Shown here in pieces: positions 1-15,922 of a stretch of DNA of 64,000 bases; position 1 is the first letter of the stretch; each line of letters starts with the position of its first letter. Position numbers and translations under genes: made by a program. Under the pieces are notes generated by a model that was given only the letters and a program-made list of their open reading frames with translations, was not told the DNA's origin and ran no database searches. The stretch spans positions 4,897,679 to 4,961,678 of the forward strand of contig NC_081338.1 in assembly GCF_022539665.2 (NCBI RefSeq). Direction: 5' to 3'. The stretch comes from Daphnia carinata (lineage: Eukaryota > Arthropoda > Branchiopoda > Diplostraca > Daphniidae).

Positions 1-1322
1 CATGGTTCTCAGCGAAATAGCTTACGACACGACACGGCAGATTGAAGTTCTCGTTCGGTTTGATATCCTAATAGATGATGTATAAAATCAAACGAGCACT
101 GAAAACTATTTATAAATTACACTTAGGGTAATAGGGTTTCTATTCTTAGCTTCCTCAGTTATTCGCTGCACATCTTTTTGCTGTCGGTATCGTTCCAGTG
201 ACCAGTTTTTCAAGTACTTTACATGTTCAACATCCTCTTTTGTGAAAGTGAAACGACCAGCCGAACAGCGAGGTTTTTCTTCATCATTCCATGGAAATAC
301 CACCAAGTCATCTTCACGGAAAACACGGAAATCAGTAAGTCCATCTCTTGGTCGGATTTCAGCCCAGGCGCGGTGTAAGCGAATAATATCACCAATTTCA
401 ATCTTTGGAAAAGCCGCAAGCGAAGAAGAGAAAACGTGCATACAGTACTCTCGTTGCTTGATCATGTTTTCGTAACATGAAGGATCGACAATGACATACA
501 TGCCTTGCCCTTTGCCCTGTTTGCCTTCTTTCGGTTTCTAAAAAGAAAGGTTTCTTTAGTAAAATTCAAACATGTTAACTGCAACATATTTACAAAGATG
601 ATTGAATGTATAACTCCATAGAGGTGGCACTTCATTTTCTGTTTCTGTTCCACGGCCATAAATTTTTCAGCATCAAAAAGAGGTGTGTACACATATTGTT
701 CAGATTTAGCATCAACATATGAGCTGAAGTAATTCAAGACTTTCATCCAAGGACCATTTGCTGAAGGAATCATGTGAAATTCTATGTTTTGACTCTTAAT
801 TTGGTAAGGGATGTCTATAAAACAAACTTTTATTAAAATATGCCAGTAAAATATGCAGAAAGGAGCTTTTTACGTTGAAAGATGATAAGGCCTTTTCCAA
901 CCCCTTTTGTTATGGATTTAACTGTAGCATTATTGTGCCATTCCTCAGCAGATTTGGAATGAAGAGTTAGGAAATATCTAGAACCTACTGTACCATTTTC
1001 CGATATTTCATCTATTGTCAATTTATATGATTGTGTGTTGTTGTAATACAGCTGGTTAACCCAAATACCCTGAAAAATAGCAAACGTAAAGCTATATGTA
1101 TTTAATAATTCAAACTGATGATGACTAAGATATTACCATAAAGATTCCCTTATTTCCTGTTTTGTTGAAATTTATTTGTTTGGACACCAGTGACTTGTCT
1201 ACTGAAGCAATGATGGATTCAACAGAATGGATTTGCTGTATTACCTCGGGATTTAATGCTTTCAGTGCAGCTTCAAGTGTGATGTAGGCTGCCTGATCAA
1301 CCTCCAAACAATTAGCACTCAT
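1..1322 (-). CDS. POT1: POT1-like telomere single-strand DNA-binding protein (3' end outside window)
   Basis: Predicted shelterin-type protein that binds the telomeric G-strand through OB folds. Exons on the minus strand, from ATG at 1322: 1322 to about 1135, about 1072 to 875, about 813 to 591, 534 to 121, and 67 leftwards. The third and fourth exons encode a Telo_bind OB fold: YVYTPL, then CHLYGVIHSIIFKPKEG, then GDIIRLHRAWAEI, closely patterned on human POT1 OB1. An in-frame stop near 106 lies just inside a 53-bp intron (68-120). Splicing it continues in phase 0 into DIKPNENFNLPCRVVSYF, which resembles the start of POT1 OB2, so the gene runs off the left edge. About 150 residues precede OB1 and look beta-rich, possibly an additional OB fold. 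Human POT1 begins at OB1. The family call is fairly secure, the N-terminal domain is inference, and an upstream exon cannot be excluded. Confidence 0.72.
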
Positions 1323-1882
1323 TTCACATACGGATGTTAAAGTGTTTCAGTTTTAAAAAATACAGCTGCCCAACAATTTAAACTATTTGAATTATTCAAT
1401 AGTTAAACGCTTCCGATCGTAAATTTCGTGCACATGATACATAAAAGCTTGAATTGGTTTGTATTTCTTCTACCTTCCTTTGATTTCTCTGATGCTGTGT
1501 TGCCACATTAGAAAAAACATACGACGTTAACGACTAATAATTATAAACATTATTTTTGTAACAAAGACGAATTTATTTAGGCTTTTTGACTTAAATGATT
1601 TCCAGTTTAGTTCGAAGAAGTGGACATGTCCACAAACGTCGAATTTTTCAATTTGTTTTTACACACAATACAGAAATGGAAAAGGGGGGAAGGGAGGGAA
1701 AAAAACATTGGGCTACGGAATGTACATGTTCAACCAATTTCCCTTCGTGACTCAACATATATACAACAACTTGTGCTACAGATCAAAAACTGATCCACCT
1801 GGTCAGACCAGGATGTCTCTAAAAATTTGTGAATTTCAAAGAAAGATGAAGAAAAAGGAAGGAAAAAAAGGTTAGATGGAAA
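1323..1882. other. Intergenic; 3' UTR of the MAP4K gene
   Basis: No coding potential is seen. The minus-strand kinase gene ends at 1883, and a minus-strand AATAAA (TTTATT on the plus strand at 1572-1577) lies about 300 bases beyond its stop. Most of this stretch is therefore its 3' UTR plus the short promoter of the POT1-like gene. Confidence 0.6.
1572..1577 (-). terminator. Polyadenylation signal for the MAP4K gene
   Basis: AATAAA on the minus strand, about 300 bases downstream of the kinase stop codon. It is the clearest signal between this gene and the next. Confidence 0.5.
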
Positions 1883-6325
<4,443 letters not shown>

Positions 6326-7715
6326 TTTGTACGAAAGCAGAAGTGTTCACTTCATTGATTTGATTTCACTTGCAGAGCCGTGGAACCACACACACAGACG
6401 ATGATGTTGAACGATTTTGCAAGCGTAAACCAACGCAAGCAACTATTAACTTATAACGGGTACGCCGATAGTAAATATGACACGGAAGACAAAAAACTGA
6501 TTTTACAACTATCATTTACAAGAAAAAACAAGGAAGAGCGAAAAAATAATAGTTATCGCTCTCAGACATTTCTCTCTCTATAGACACTGTAGACTGTTCG
6601 TATGTCTGCCTTTCTGTCGGATGAATCAAGAAATATGCGTTTACGCTGCCATCTGACGTTGCCACTCTACAACATATCCTTATTTTGTTTCACAGATGTG
6701 CCAACACCTAAGTGTCTGCTAGACTATTTCTGTTTGCGATCGGCACAAATACTTGACCACCGAAGTGTATATAAAGTGTATTTATATGTAACAAACTGCG
6801 GCGCACTGTCAACAAATGTAATGGCAAGCGATACAGTCTCACACATACAGATTGCCCAGCTTACCCAAGTTGCCTAGAGGCAGGCTCACATACGACTCAC
6901 GGGCGCCGACGCCCAACGTGAAAGTCAACACACACATTCACTCCAGATGCGTACTGCCTTCGTCAGCACGTCAATAACAGCGGTTACCTTCCCTCTATAG
7001 AAAATTGAGCTAATTCTATGCACAATATGATTGATTCTTGTCGATAACCCTCAAGCAATTTCGTTGCAATAACTTGTTCGAAATGATGGATCCTTCGTTG
7101 ATGGCAGAATCTCAACAGCTGGGTGTTTGTACATTTTTTTTTTCATCTCGACCATTTAGGGATAGTAAGCAAATAGTAACCTCCATAATCTCCTCGTGAA
7201 AATCTCTATGCCAGTAACTTGCATACTGATGAATGGACCAGCTAAATGCGATTCAAGGGTGCAAATAACTACAATTTCGACACAAGGCCCATTAAAAAGC
7301 TACTGCAATCAGTCAAATAGATCAACATGTAATTGGCCTTCAAGAATACTTTCCACAATTGCTACGGCCGCCGCCCGTTCAAATAATTGAGCTAGGGGCG
7401 TGAGCCTGAAACGGCTATGCTGACGTAATGAAGAGGCCATGGCAGCCATAATGTGGACGCAAAAAATGGACATCTACGTCAGCAGGAAGTTTTGTACATT
7501 ATTGTTTGACGGGTAACACGACTAGATGTCAAAATCCTAAATGGTGGTGCTTTAATGCAAGACTAAAAATAGAATATGAGTTATTATTATGTGGGCTGAT
7601 GATCCAGTTGCTGGGTAGCTACTGCCGAGTTACCCGTCTCCTCCACTGGCGCCACCCTTCGCGAACATCAACAAAACGTCAATCGCTGCTAAAAGTACAA
7701 ACAAATACCTCAGAC
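6326..7715. other. Intergenic; 5' region of the MAP4K gene
   Basis: About 1.4 kb between the kinase start and the end of the tipE-family gene. Only short, unconserved-looking open frames occur on either strand. I see no repeat, RNA gene or domain. It should hold the kinase promoter and 5' UTR and the tipE 3' UTR. Confidence 0.5.
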
Positions 7716-9256
7716 TTACGTGGTCTGTGCTTCTTCGCTGCTACTCGGCCGAAATTGAATGCCACTGTTGATGATGAGTCGAGCAACTGAATATTCGGCG
7801 GACGAACGGTCGGCAATGAGACCTGCGAGTTGAGGACGGCAACACTGGTAATGGATACAGCAAAGGAGGAAGACGGACGAGCAAAAAATACTGGCTGGTA
7901 CGGTAAACAGAAAAAGAATAATATTTCGATCCTGTTCCGGGTTGTGGTCTATGACGGCCACTGTCACATCACCGCGGCTGCTCAAGTGGCAAGGTATCAA
8001 CGATCCAATGACGCCAGCAGTTCGATGAAACTCGGCGCAGTCGACCGTGTAACCGCAACCGCGAACGTTGACCATAAGACGGACATTGACAGCTTCAAAC
8101 AAGGACGGCAGATCGGTGTTGTTTCTTTCATCAACGAGCTGCTGGCTTCTAAGTTCATCCATCAGCTGAACGTACTGACGTCGTGAATGGTCACGCTGCA
8201 ATTCAAACAGCGGATTGTCCGATCGATTGGCGATGAACTTTTGTTGAAAAGATGTTTATTTTGAGTTGCCCAGCTGACGGCCCAGTTGGTAGATCTTTTC
8301 AACCGACTGGCCAGCTCCATTTCAGGTGTATCCAATCGAATCCAGCGGCTCGTGTTGGCCGATTCAAGTACCTCCCACGGCAATCTGCTAATATTAGCAA
8401 AGAGCTGAACGCATCTAAAAAGCTCACCTGAAATGTTTGAAACCGCAAGTGATCAAAATTCGATGAATAACCGAAGAAAAAAAACATACCTGTACATCCT
8501 TGACGACATGACGTCCACGTGCAAGCATCGTTGCCTTTAACTGAACCATCGGGATTCCTTGAATGATGAATCTGTATGTCAGTAGTGAGACAGATGACTG
8601 GTTTGGAACCAAACGTCCTCCAAATGGATTCCAAGGCCGGATCGACAGCCAGCGGGAAAGCGATAATGAGTACAGTCAAGCTGAAGATTCCGGCTAGCCA
8701 CAATGTCGTCCTCAATAGCCAGAACGCGAGCCGATGAATGTTCTCTCCTGATCAACGAAGCAACTGATCAAACAGGGAAAAAAAGGGACGGAAATTGTGC
8801 CAATCACTTACGCCGTAGAGAGCTCTGTCTTTTCATCGATGCTTTTGCCGCTTGAAGGCGGAGTTGCATGATCTTTTGGCGATGGACGGGATCGAGCGTA
8901 GGAACGGTTGTCGAAACCACTTCTGTTTGCGGCTTATTCGCCGATGGACCTGTTTTGCGGAAACTGCCGTTCGGCGGCAATCGTGGAGCTCTTCCGGACA
9001 TGACCGATCCTTCGTGAGAAGCGGAAAGTGTATGTTGAGATTGTGACACGGCTGGTGATAATAACGACATCCTCGAAGGAATACTAGGAGAAAGAAGGTG
9101 ATGATGTGGTGATGAACACGGTGATGTTACTCCTGCGCCGCTCACCACTTCCGTCCCGCTGAAGTCGGCCATGTCAACTGGGCTATATTTCTGCCAGTCG
9201 ACACACAACGGTAGAGAGTGTAGTACTCTGCTAATACCAATTCCAGCCATGTCCAT
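7716..9256 (-). CDS. TipE-family auxiliary subunit of voltage-gated sodium channels
   Basis: Two-pass membrane protein of the insect TipE/TEH family, which raises the expression and tunes the gating of Para-type sodium channels. Probable start ATG at 9256 (MDMAGIGIS), giving a serine- and proline-rich cytoplasmic N-terminus. The exon ends at a GTAAGT donor near 8814. Exon 2 (8747-8490) has TM1 (LWLAGIFSLTVLIIAFPLAV), then the family signature CTWTSCRQGCT. Exon 3 (from 8427) continues GELFRCVQLFANIS, then the large Cys-rich loop with VNVRGCGYTVDC, and TM2 (ILFLFTVPASIFCSSVFLL) followed by a short tail ending at 7716. Between about 8285 and 8240 the coding frame changes. A 41-bp GT-AG segment would restore it but is very short for an intron, so a small assembly error is also possible. 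I cannot tell TipE from TEH1-4. Confidence 0.8.
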
Positions 9257-10489
9257 TATTCCGGAACCCGCGATGCACAAGATGAAACCTACTGTCTATA
9301 CGTATACGGGCAGACTGACTGAATAATTCAATGGTTTTTCCTCTTCTTGTCACAAGCTTCTTCCCACCTTCTATAGATTTCCAATAAGTCGCCAATGTGT
9401 TCGAACATGTGGACAGTCGTTGTTGTCGTACTAGCCGTACACACAGCCACTACTTACTGGATATAGAAACACGAGTACATACATAAACGAGGCTACCAAT
9501 AGCCTCCTGTCGATATGGCAACGGCTTTTTTCGGATGCAACAGCTCCTCCTCTTGATCTAACCTCATTTTCTCTGCCCTTTATCGCATCTTCGTTGTCTT
9601 GCCGACTGGCTTTTTCCTAACGTGACATGTCATTATGGCTCGTGTCGCACGCGTATCCGACTACGTTCACGCTACTCTGACCAGGCAGTCACAGCTGGAT
9701 CCATTTGTCCGGCATACCATCACGTTACGCTGCTGAACTGTACAACTAAAAGAGAAACAAAACAGAAAGAACAAAAAAACGAAATGAGATAACATAATAA
9801 TAATAAAAAAATAAACACGGCAATAATCACGAATTAAACATAAATAAAAACAAGTCTTACGTAGAGGGTCAAGGAAGATCACGTCCGCACGGAAAACATG
9901 TTAACCTTCAACAAAAGGTTTATCGGACCAGATGAAATCGTGTATAATAAATTGAATTTTGATCGAGTCAATTGCACAGACACGAAAATAGTTCAACTCA
10001 ATCATTACCGCTCAGGCACACTTTGCGGGACACGAAAACTCAGTTTTAGCAACAATTGCAAAAAACAGGTGAGCGGATTTTAAGTTAAAAAAAAAAAGGA
10101 AACATAATTTTTTTTTGTCGACATAATGCGAACGAAATTTGGGGGAGCCTGAGCCGCGATACTTTGGAAACAACTGTGGGTACAAGTTAGCGGTTAGTTT
10201 AAGAAATATAACTGGAATCGGTAAAGACGTTTACTGATAATTAAGAACTAATTAAGCGTAACACGCATGGATATTGAAAAAGGTAGCATTCAATCTAATG
10301 CCTATATATACAGTAAATAACTCAGAAGCTGCTGCTATCTCGTCCGATATTTCTGCAAGTCAAATGACTAATTGAAAACTAAATTTTGCGTTTGATTTTT
10401 TTTGCAATTGTTTCACCTAAAAGAGGGGAAATTTAACGGAAAAAAATAAGAGTTTTGGAATTAGTCGAAATGAAAAAGTTAGTTATGGA
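9257..10489. other. Intergenic; tipE-family promoter side and OCRL 3' UTR
   Basis: About 1.2 kb, A/T-rich in the right half, without a convincing coding exon. It should contain the tipE-family 5' UTR or promoter and the 3' UTR of the OCRL-like gene, which ends at 10490. Confidence 0.45.
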
Positions 10490-13423
10490 TCAGTCCTCCA
10501 AGTCGTTGACTAAGAAGTGGTGAATGAACATGGACCGTTTGCGTTCCAGGTGAGGCTGATTGGGCGATAAACTTATAGAGGAACCTATAGGATAATTAGG
10601 AGGCGGAAGGCGGATCAGTGCGCTTCCGAAAAGCGCCACCAGTGTCTTGGCGTCAAGTCCATTCTTACTGCTATGCAATAAAACCTCCTTTAAGAAACTG
10701 ATGATGTGTTTGAAAACGTGCTGGTGAGAGAGCGGTAGGCAGCTGTAAACCGCCTTACAAGAAGGGAAAGCACCACATCCATCCAAGGCTTTCTGGGTCA
10801 AACTAAACGGAATGATGGGTTCCTTTAAGGTCTCCAAGAAGATAAGCAGCGATTCTGCCACTGAATGGACACTGCCGGGCAGATTGTCGGGTAAACTATC
10901 GTCTAACGTTTTCCGGATAGCTGCTATCTCTGATGATAATCCGGGTTGTTCAAACAACCCAGGTGTGTCCATCCCTCGACGATAAAGCTCGTCCAGGAGG
11001 AACCTGACGATTAAAAATAATTTATTGATGCGTTCAAAATATAGAAATTAAAAATTACCATAGCTCTTTTGGCACAGCTAACACGGGTTGTTTCGAGTCT
11101 GAATCGCTTCCAGGATCTACAGATGGATAAGCGGCCTTTTCCAGCTGACACACAGTTTGAGGCGCTACTTGAGAAATAGGCTGATGCATTTGGATCAAGG
11201 CTTCAATCGAACAGCCAAAGCAACTTTTCTGGTACTGGCCGCTAATAGTAATAAAAATGTCTTTGCCGCCGTCTAAATGAAGCACCAATATATCATAGAG
11301 TTCATCCAATCCACTGTTGAGACTCCAGGCCGTTCTCTTGTCCACTAATACTTCCAGGGTGATGTAAGAGTTATCCCCCGGCATCAAAAATCCAGTGCAA
11401 GGCTCAGCCGATAGCCAAGGTTTGCAGTAATTTGAATCGCGGTGCTTTTTAATAAATTCATACTGGACAGGCACTTGGCCAGTATTAGCTACCGTGAGAA
11501 TTTTGGAGGCCATTTCATTGAAAGCCACATTTCCAAAGTTAATTTCGGTCGAATCGACGCTAACTTGAGGAAGAAATTCATTTTCCAATTTGTCCAATTT
11601 CTTCATGACTTCTTCATAAATCTTTCGGTATCGAACGGTGTCGATTATCTTCACTCCGCAGTCTAACAAGGAGGAGACGGGCTTGTGATCACTCATCCGC
11701 AGACCGGGATGGCTGCGGTACTCTTTCACTTGAATATTGTCACCCTTCCAAAGACATCGATCACACCATGCGGGAGCTCGGTTTTTTTCGCTCGTATCCC
11801 AATTATCAGTTCCGGGATCATACTTGTAAGAAGGGCGGAATTGAATAGGTCCTTCTTGGTAACCAACGAAAATTTTTCGAGCCACGTGCTGGGCACGGAA
11901 TTGGTCGTACTGCAATAATGCTTGATAGTTGCTTTGATCTAGCAAATCTTTGACGCGTAAAAGGTCCAAATCGCCAGAAAGCCGGTAATTAAGGTCACCA
12001 ATCCAAAACACTTGATCGTGGTCCTTGATGGATTTGCTGGGGAAAGTTGTTGAAAATACCAATCGATTACAAATGTCGTGGTAATCTTGATTGCGACGCT
12101 CCACTTCCTCAGTGTGAGCGGCCAAATGACTATTAACGAAGCAGAGCGACGAATTATGCAAATCAAGCCGAATCGCCACACCACCCTGTATAATTAAACA
12201 ACAATTAATCAACAGCCAAAAATAGTATTAATAAAATAACTATTAACGTACTTTATTGCCCATTTTACCCATGAGTCCCGTACCAACAAACTCGGAGGCC
12301 ACACCCCTCACGTACGCCCAATGTTTCTCCTGGATGAAGACGATCAGCATCATACCGACAAGGCGCACCAACTTGACTTTGCGGTATTTGCCTTTTGGGT
12401 GTAGGCCACGTAAGACGGCACGGAGCCACTCATCCTCACGAGGAGTTTCGTTAAACAAGAAAGCCTCTTTGCTCAGATCCAGTTCCTGGAAACCGACAGC
12501 GTAAATATCGGGTGGATCATTGTCAACAGCAAGCCAATCAGCAAGGCCGGACGAAGGGGGCTGCCCGTTGACATTGTAAGTCCCTAAAAAGACACTGAAC
12601 TGACGCAGATCGGTGTAAGCTGTTTCTCGTAAAGCCATTTGATATCGAACGACACTCTCCCTAGCTGCGATGGGTGTGGCTCCGCCTTTGGTAAGAGGAT
12701 GAGGGGGAAAAAAATGCGATGTAATCCAATATTAGTGTAACGAAAATAATGAAGCTTCATACCAGTAGCTATTGAAGATCGGTGAGCCGTAACATCCGGG
12801 CTAGACAATTCCGAATCTGATTTATGGTTCAAGTGAGCCGGAATTGCATCATGGCAGTTTTGAGACGATGGTTGAAGCTCAGTCGCTGCTGATGTTGGTT
12901 GTTCGGAATCCGAACCCGTTGCCGATTCCCAAACAAGTTGCGGATTGTAAACTTCCAACCAAGAAAAATTAGGAGGGGCACGTTTCTTGTTGGCCACTAA
13001 ATGAACAAAGTTAGAGTGAAACCAAATGAACTTGGAAAAACTATTTTACCTTCAGTAGCTTTCACAACTTCGTCCACAAATTTATTGGCTTTAAAACCAG
13101 GCAGCATTTCAAAGAGTAAATGCACCTTTTTCCTGGTTAACTTGAGAAAAACATCAGTAGTTACTACATTGGCACTGGCAGTATCTAGTTTTGCATGACA
13201 AATACTCTTGGTTTCTATCCCCATTAATAAACAATTTACACAATGTGTTTACCAATTTCACATTTGAATTCTGTATCTAATGGTATAGTCCTTTCAAGAT
13301 TGAATTCCTCTGCTACATTTTTAGACACTATATAGATGAGTAGAGCACTTTCGGTGGAGTTCTCAACTAGCACAAGTAGACGATTGGTACGAATCCACTC
13401 CTGTACAAGACCTGCTTCCAAAG
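10490..13423 (-). CDS. Ocrl: Inositol polyphosphate 5-phosphatase OCRL/INPP5B type (start exon not located)
   Basis: Removes the 5-phosphate of PI(4,5)P2 and related lipids on endosomes, Golgi and phagosomes. Order of domains: an N-terminal PH-like region (RTNRLLVLVENSTESALL); a linker with SSPDVTAHRSS; the 5-phosphatase domain with FLGTYNVNGQPP, VGFQELDLS, NSHLAAHTEE, FWIGDLNYRLSGD, PAWCDRCLWKGD and MSDHKPVSS, all catalytic motifs intact; an ASH domain (INFGNVAFNEMASKILTVAN); and a C-terminal RhoGAP-like domain ending FLVNDLED. The GAP arginine-finger position reads GLFEQPG rather than GLFR, consistent with the catalytically dead GAP of OCRL. The most upstream supported exon begins after an acceptor at 13424-13425 in phase 2, so the initiator must lie in an exon further right. 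The methionine is not identifiable. Confidence 0.93.
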
Positions 13424-14626
13424 CTTGAAAAAATTGGTTAAGGAATATAATTCAAAAATGAGCGTTTCTTTTATAACAGAATGAATGCTTAAATGAAAAG
13501 GATATTGTCACGATTCTGTGCCCAGTAGGCAACTTAGCCTGCAGGGTGACCATCAAACTCTCCATCCCCCCGCCGGTTACACTCATATTCCTTTACGACA
13601 CTGAGTGGCACTTGAGAACACAGCATGCACACACACACACACAAACAGACATACACACAGGGGGAAAATAACTTTACACGCTAGTGGTTTTTTAAACCCG
13701 CAGATTACAATAACGAATAGAATAGTGAAATACGGTGAGCTACTGTCACCACATAAAAGGGAAAGGGAACAGCAGAAGACAATAGCAATCGATCAGGTTT
13801 TTCTAGGCGTATATCGATTTTTTAACACCCAAAATTTTCAAGCATAATCAAGTTATGGCCACAAAAAGGTGACCAGGTTTAGAAATACGACGTCGAAGCT
13901 CTACGATACGTTTACACAAATCGAATTGTTTTTTTTTAAAGATCATTGGAAATATTTGATGTAATACCTACTGTTACTCACATCTTTCCTACAAACCATC
14001 ACAGATGGGATAACCAAATAAGTACTAATAAATGCTAGCAAGTTGCAATAAGCGTTTATTGAAGGCACCCTGGTTGAAAGTATAGTAAGCCATGACTTAA
14101 TTTCACGTCTGGTGATGCGAATAAGCTGGTAGAAACTTGTCATCGTTTACAAAAATATTACCATGGAATTTCGTCATGTTAAAACATCTAACACTCTTTC
14201 ATTTCATGGAGTGTAAAGGACGTGACTCATATCCTATTATACGGAGACCATGTTTAAAACCTATATGAATTGCAGGTCCAACGGATGACTTTGCTTTTCT
14301 TCCTATGTCTTTTAAGAAATATTTGGAGTGATGATGAAACACGCAAAGAACCACAGTTACTTGGCATCGTGAGGCTTCGTTTACTTTTCTTTTCTGTTAT
14401 TAAAAAATAGAAGATAGACTAATTCGTTTCGCAAAAATCACGTGGTTTCATAGGTGAAAGTATCTGCCATCTATGAACCTGTAGCTTAAACGTTCAGGTA
14501 GTCGAACGCTGTGCCGGCCTTATCCTTACTATCCTTACGTTGCTATGCTCGCCTTCTGCTCCTAATTCATTCCGCTACTCTTTTCTTTCGTCTATTCCTC
14601 GGTTCTACCAGTGCAAAGATTCCACC
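13424..14626. other. Divergent intergenic region, OCRL / UQCRH
   Basis: About 1.2 kb between two genes reading outwards. It must contain the missing first exon of the OCRL-like gene and both promoters. One candidate minus-strand ATG (at 13553) opens a 20-odd codon frame but has no convincing donor. A short CA repeat lies at 13628-13643. Otherwise nothing recognised. Confidence 0.45.
13628..13643. repeat. (CA)8 microsatellite
   Basis: Eight uninterrupted CA dinucleotides, followed by further imperfect CA-rich sequence to about 13660. Confidence 0.9.
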
Positions 14627-15303
14627 ATGTCTGATCAAGTAAAAAAATAACCGCTTATTTAAATGTTTTATTTGTATAAACATAGCTGAAGCTTTACTGT
14701 TGGAACATAGTAGATTAAAACGTTAACGTTTTCGAAATCGTGCTTTTCTGGGAAATAGTTTCCAAGCCGGTAGTAGATGAGGAGTTATTGCATGTGCTTA
14801 TCTTTAAGCAAGTTCATAAGTGTTTTGCAAGTCTTGAAATGTTTAACTTAATTTAAGGTTAGAAAAAACAAATCCCAAAGGATTGCAATCAGATCCTTAC
14901 TTTAATTCTTTTATAATTACTATTAATTTCAAAAGATCTTTTAACAATTTACCTTTTTTCTTTCCCAGGAAGCTGCAGAATTGGTGGTAAGAATATGTTT
15001 AACTTAGCAACTTTTAGTATTGATCTCACAGCAATTTTATTTCCTAGGACCCAGCAGTAGTCATCAAGGAAAAGTGTAGCCAAACCAAGGAGTGTGCTGC
15101 CCTTTTGGAGAAGTTCAATGCTTGCAATGATCGAGTAGCAAGCAAATCTGCCACCACCGAGACCTGCGTGGAAGAACAAACAGACTTCCTTCATTGTGTA
15201 GACCACTGTGTAAGCTCTATTAGACTTTTTGTGAAATTTTTTACCTAAAAAATATTTATTATTTTTTCAGTTGGCTCCCCAGCTATTCAAACATTTGAAG
15301 TGA
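14627..15303 (+). CDS. UQCRH: Cytochrome b-c1 complex hinge protein (UQCRH / QCR6)
   Basis: Acidic subunit of mitochondrial complex III that assists docking of cytochrome c to cytochrome c1. Four exons: 14627-14638 (MSDQ only), a six-codon exon EAAELV starting after the acceptor near 14970, the main exon from the acceptor near 15048 (DPAVVIKEKCSQTKEC...), and the last exon LAPQLFKHLK with TGA at 15301. The CX9C-like cysteine pairs (CSQTKEC, FNACNDRV, ETCVEEQTDFLHCVDHC) match the helical hairpin of the family, and the LF-x-x-LK end is diagnostic. The product is about 71 residues, slightly shorter than the human mature form because the acidic N-terminal run is reduced to a few residues. AATAAA follows at 15407. 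Confidence is high; the tiny first exons rely on good GT-AG sites. Confidence 0.92.
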
Positions 15304-15406
15304 AGTGTTTGTTAGCGCAATACCAATTGTTTATTAGTGTGGTAACAGAAACTGGAAAGCATCGGAATTTAATGATCATCATCTTGGCTGTAGATTATAA
15401 ATAGCA

Positions 15407-15412
15407 AATAAA
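15407..15412 (+). terminator. Polyadenylation signal of UQCRH
   Basis: AATAAA about 100 bases after the stop codon, on the coding strand. Confidence 0.75.
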
Positions 15413-15922
15413 AGTTGCTGTTACATACCTTATAGTCACTTGCTCATTTATGATTTTTCTTGACTATTTTACGACTTACAGAGATAGCAGCCAGTTAACT
15501 AATGATCTACCCAGCAAAGTTTTGTCCTAAAAAAATCCAAAATTAAAGCATTGGGCCAGTTTCCGTAGATTTCAACGGTGACGATTCACAACGACTCAAG
15601 TCCTCCTTGCATACCGTTACAGCCTACGTGAGGGGCATGCAACGATAACATTTCAATCCGCGCATCCGAAGCTTTTTAGGGTGAGCTTGAACTGAATATG
15701 AATGATGTTTTGCTGACCCCCATTTCTACATCCTTATGTCGACCTAGTCACTTCAGTTCCGATTCGTCTAGATGACTTTATCACAAACCTCTTACACCAG
15801 TCATAGTTAACGGACGCGTTCGATCACCAGTGGTGATCCATCACCTCCTAGCTCTACAAAGTGTCCAAAGCTTTATACAAGTCCAGCTAGCTATTTCACC
15901 TCAAGATAGTTAGGATATCTTG
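15413..15922. other. Intergenic; promoter of the proline-rich gene
   Basis: About 500 bases without coding potential. A TTATACA element near 15873 lies about 50 bases before the ATG of the next gene and is a possible weak TATA box. Nothing else recognised. Confidence 0.35.

Noticed and set aside
7830-8186. 118-codon plus-strand open frame
   Set aside because: Lies antisense to the tipE-family exon, whose cysteine pattern and membrane span give clear coding evidence on the minus strand.
13497-13553. Candidate OCRL initiator exon starting MVTLQAKLPTGHRI
   Set aside because: Has an ATG and a GT, but the GTGACA donor is weak and the encoded residues do not resemble the OCRL/INPP5B N-terminus.
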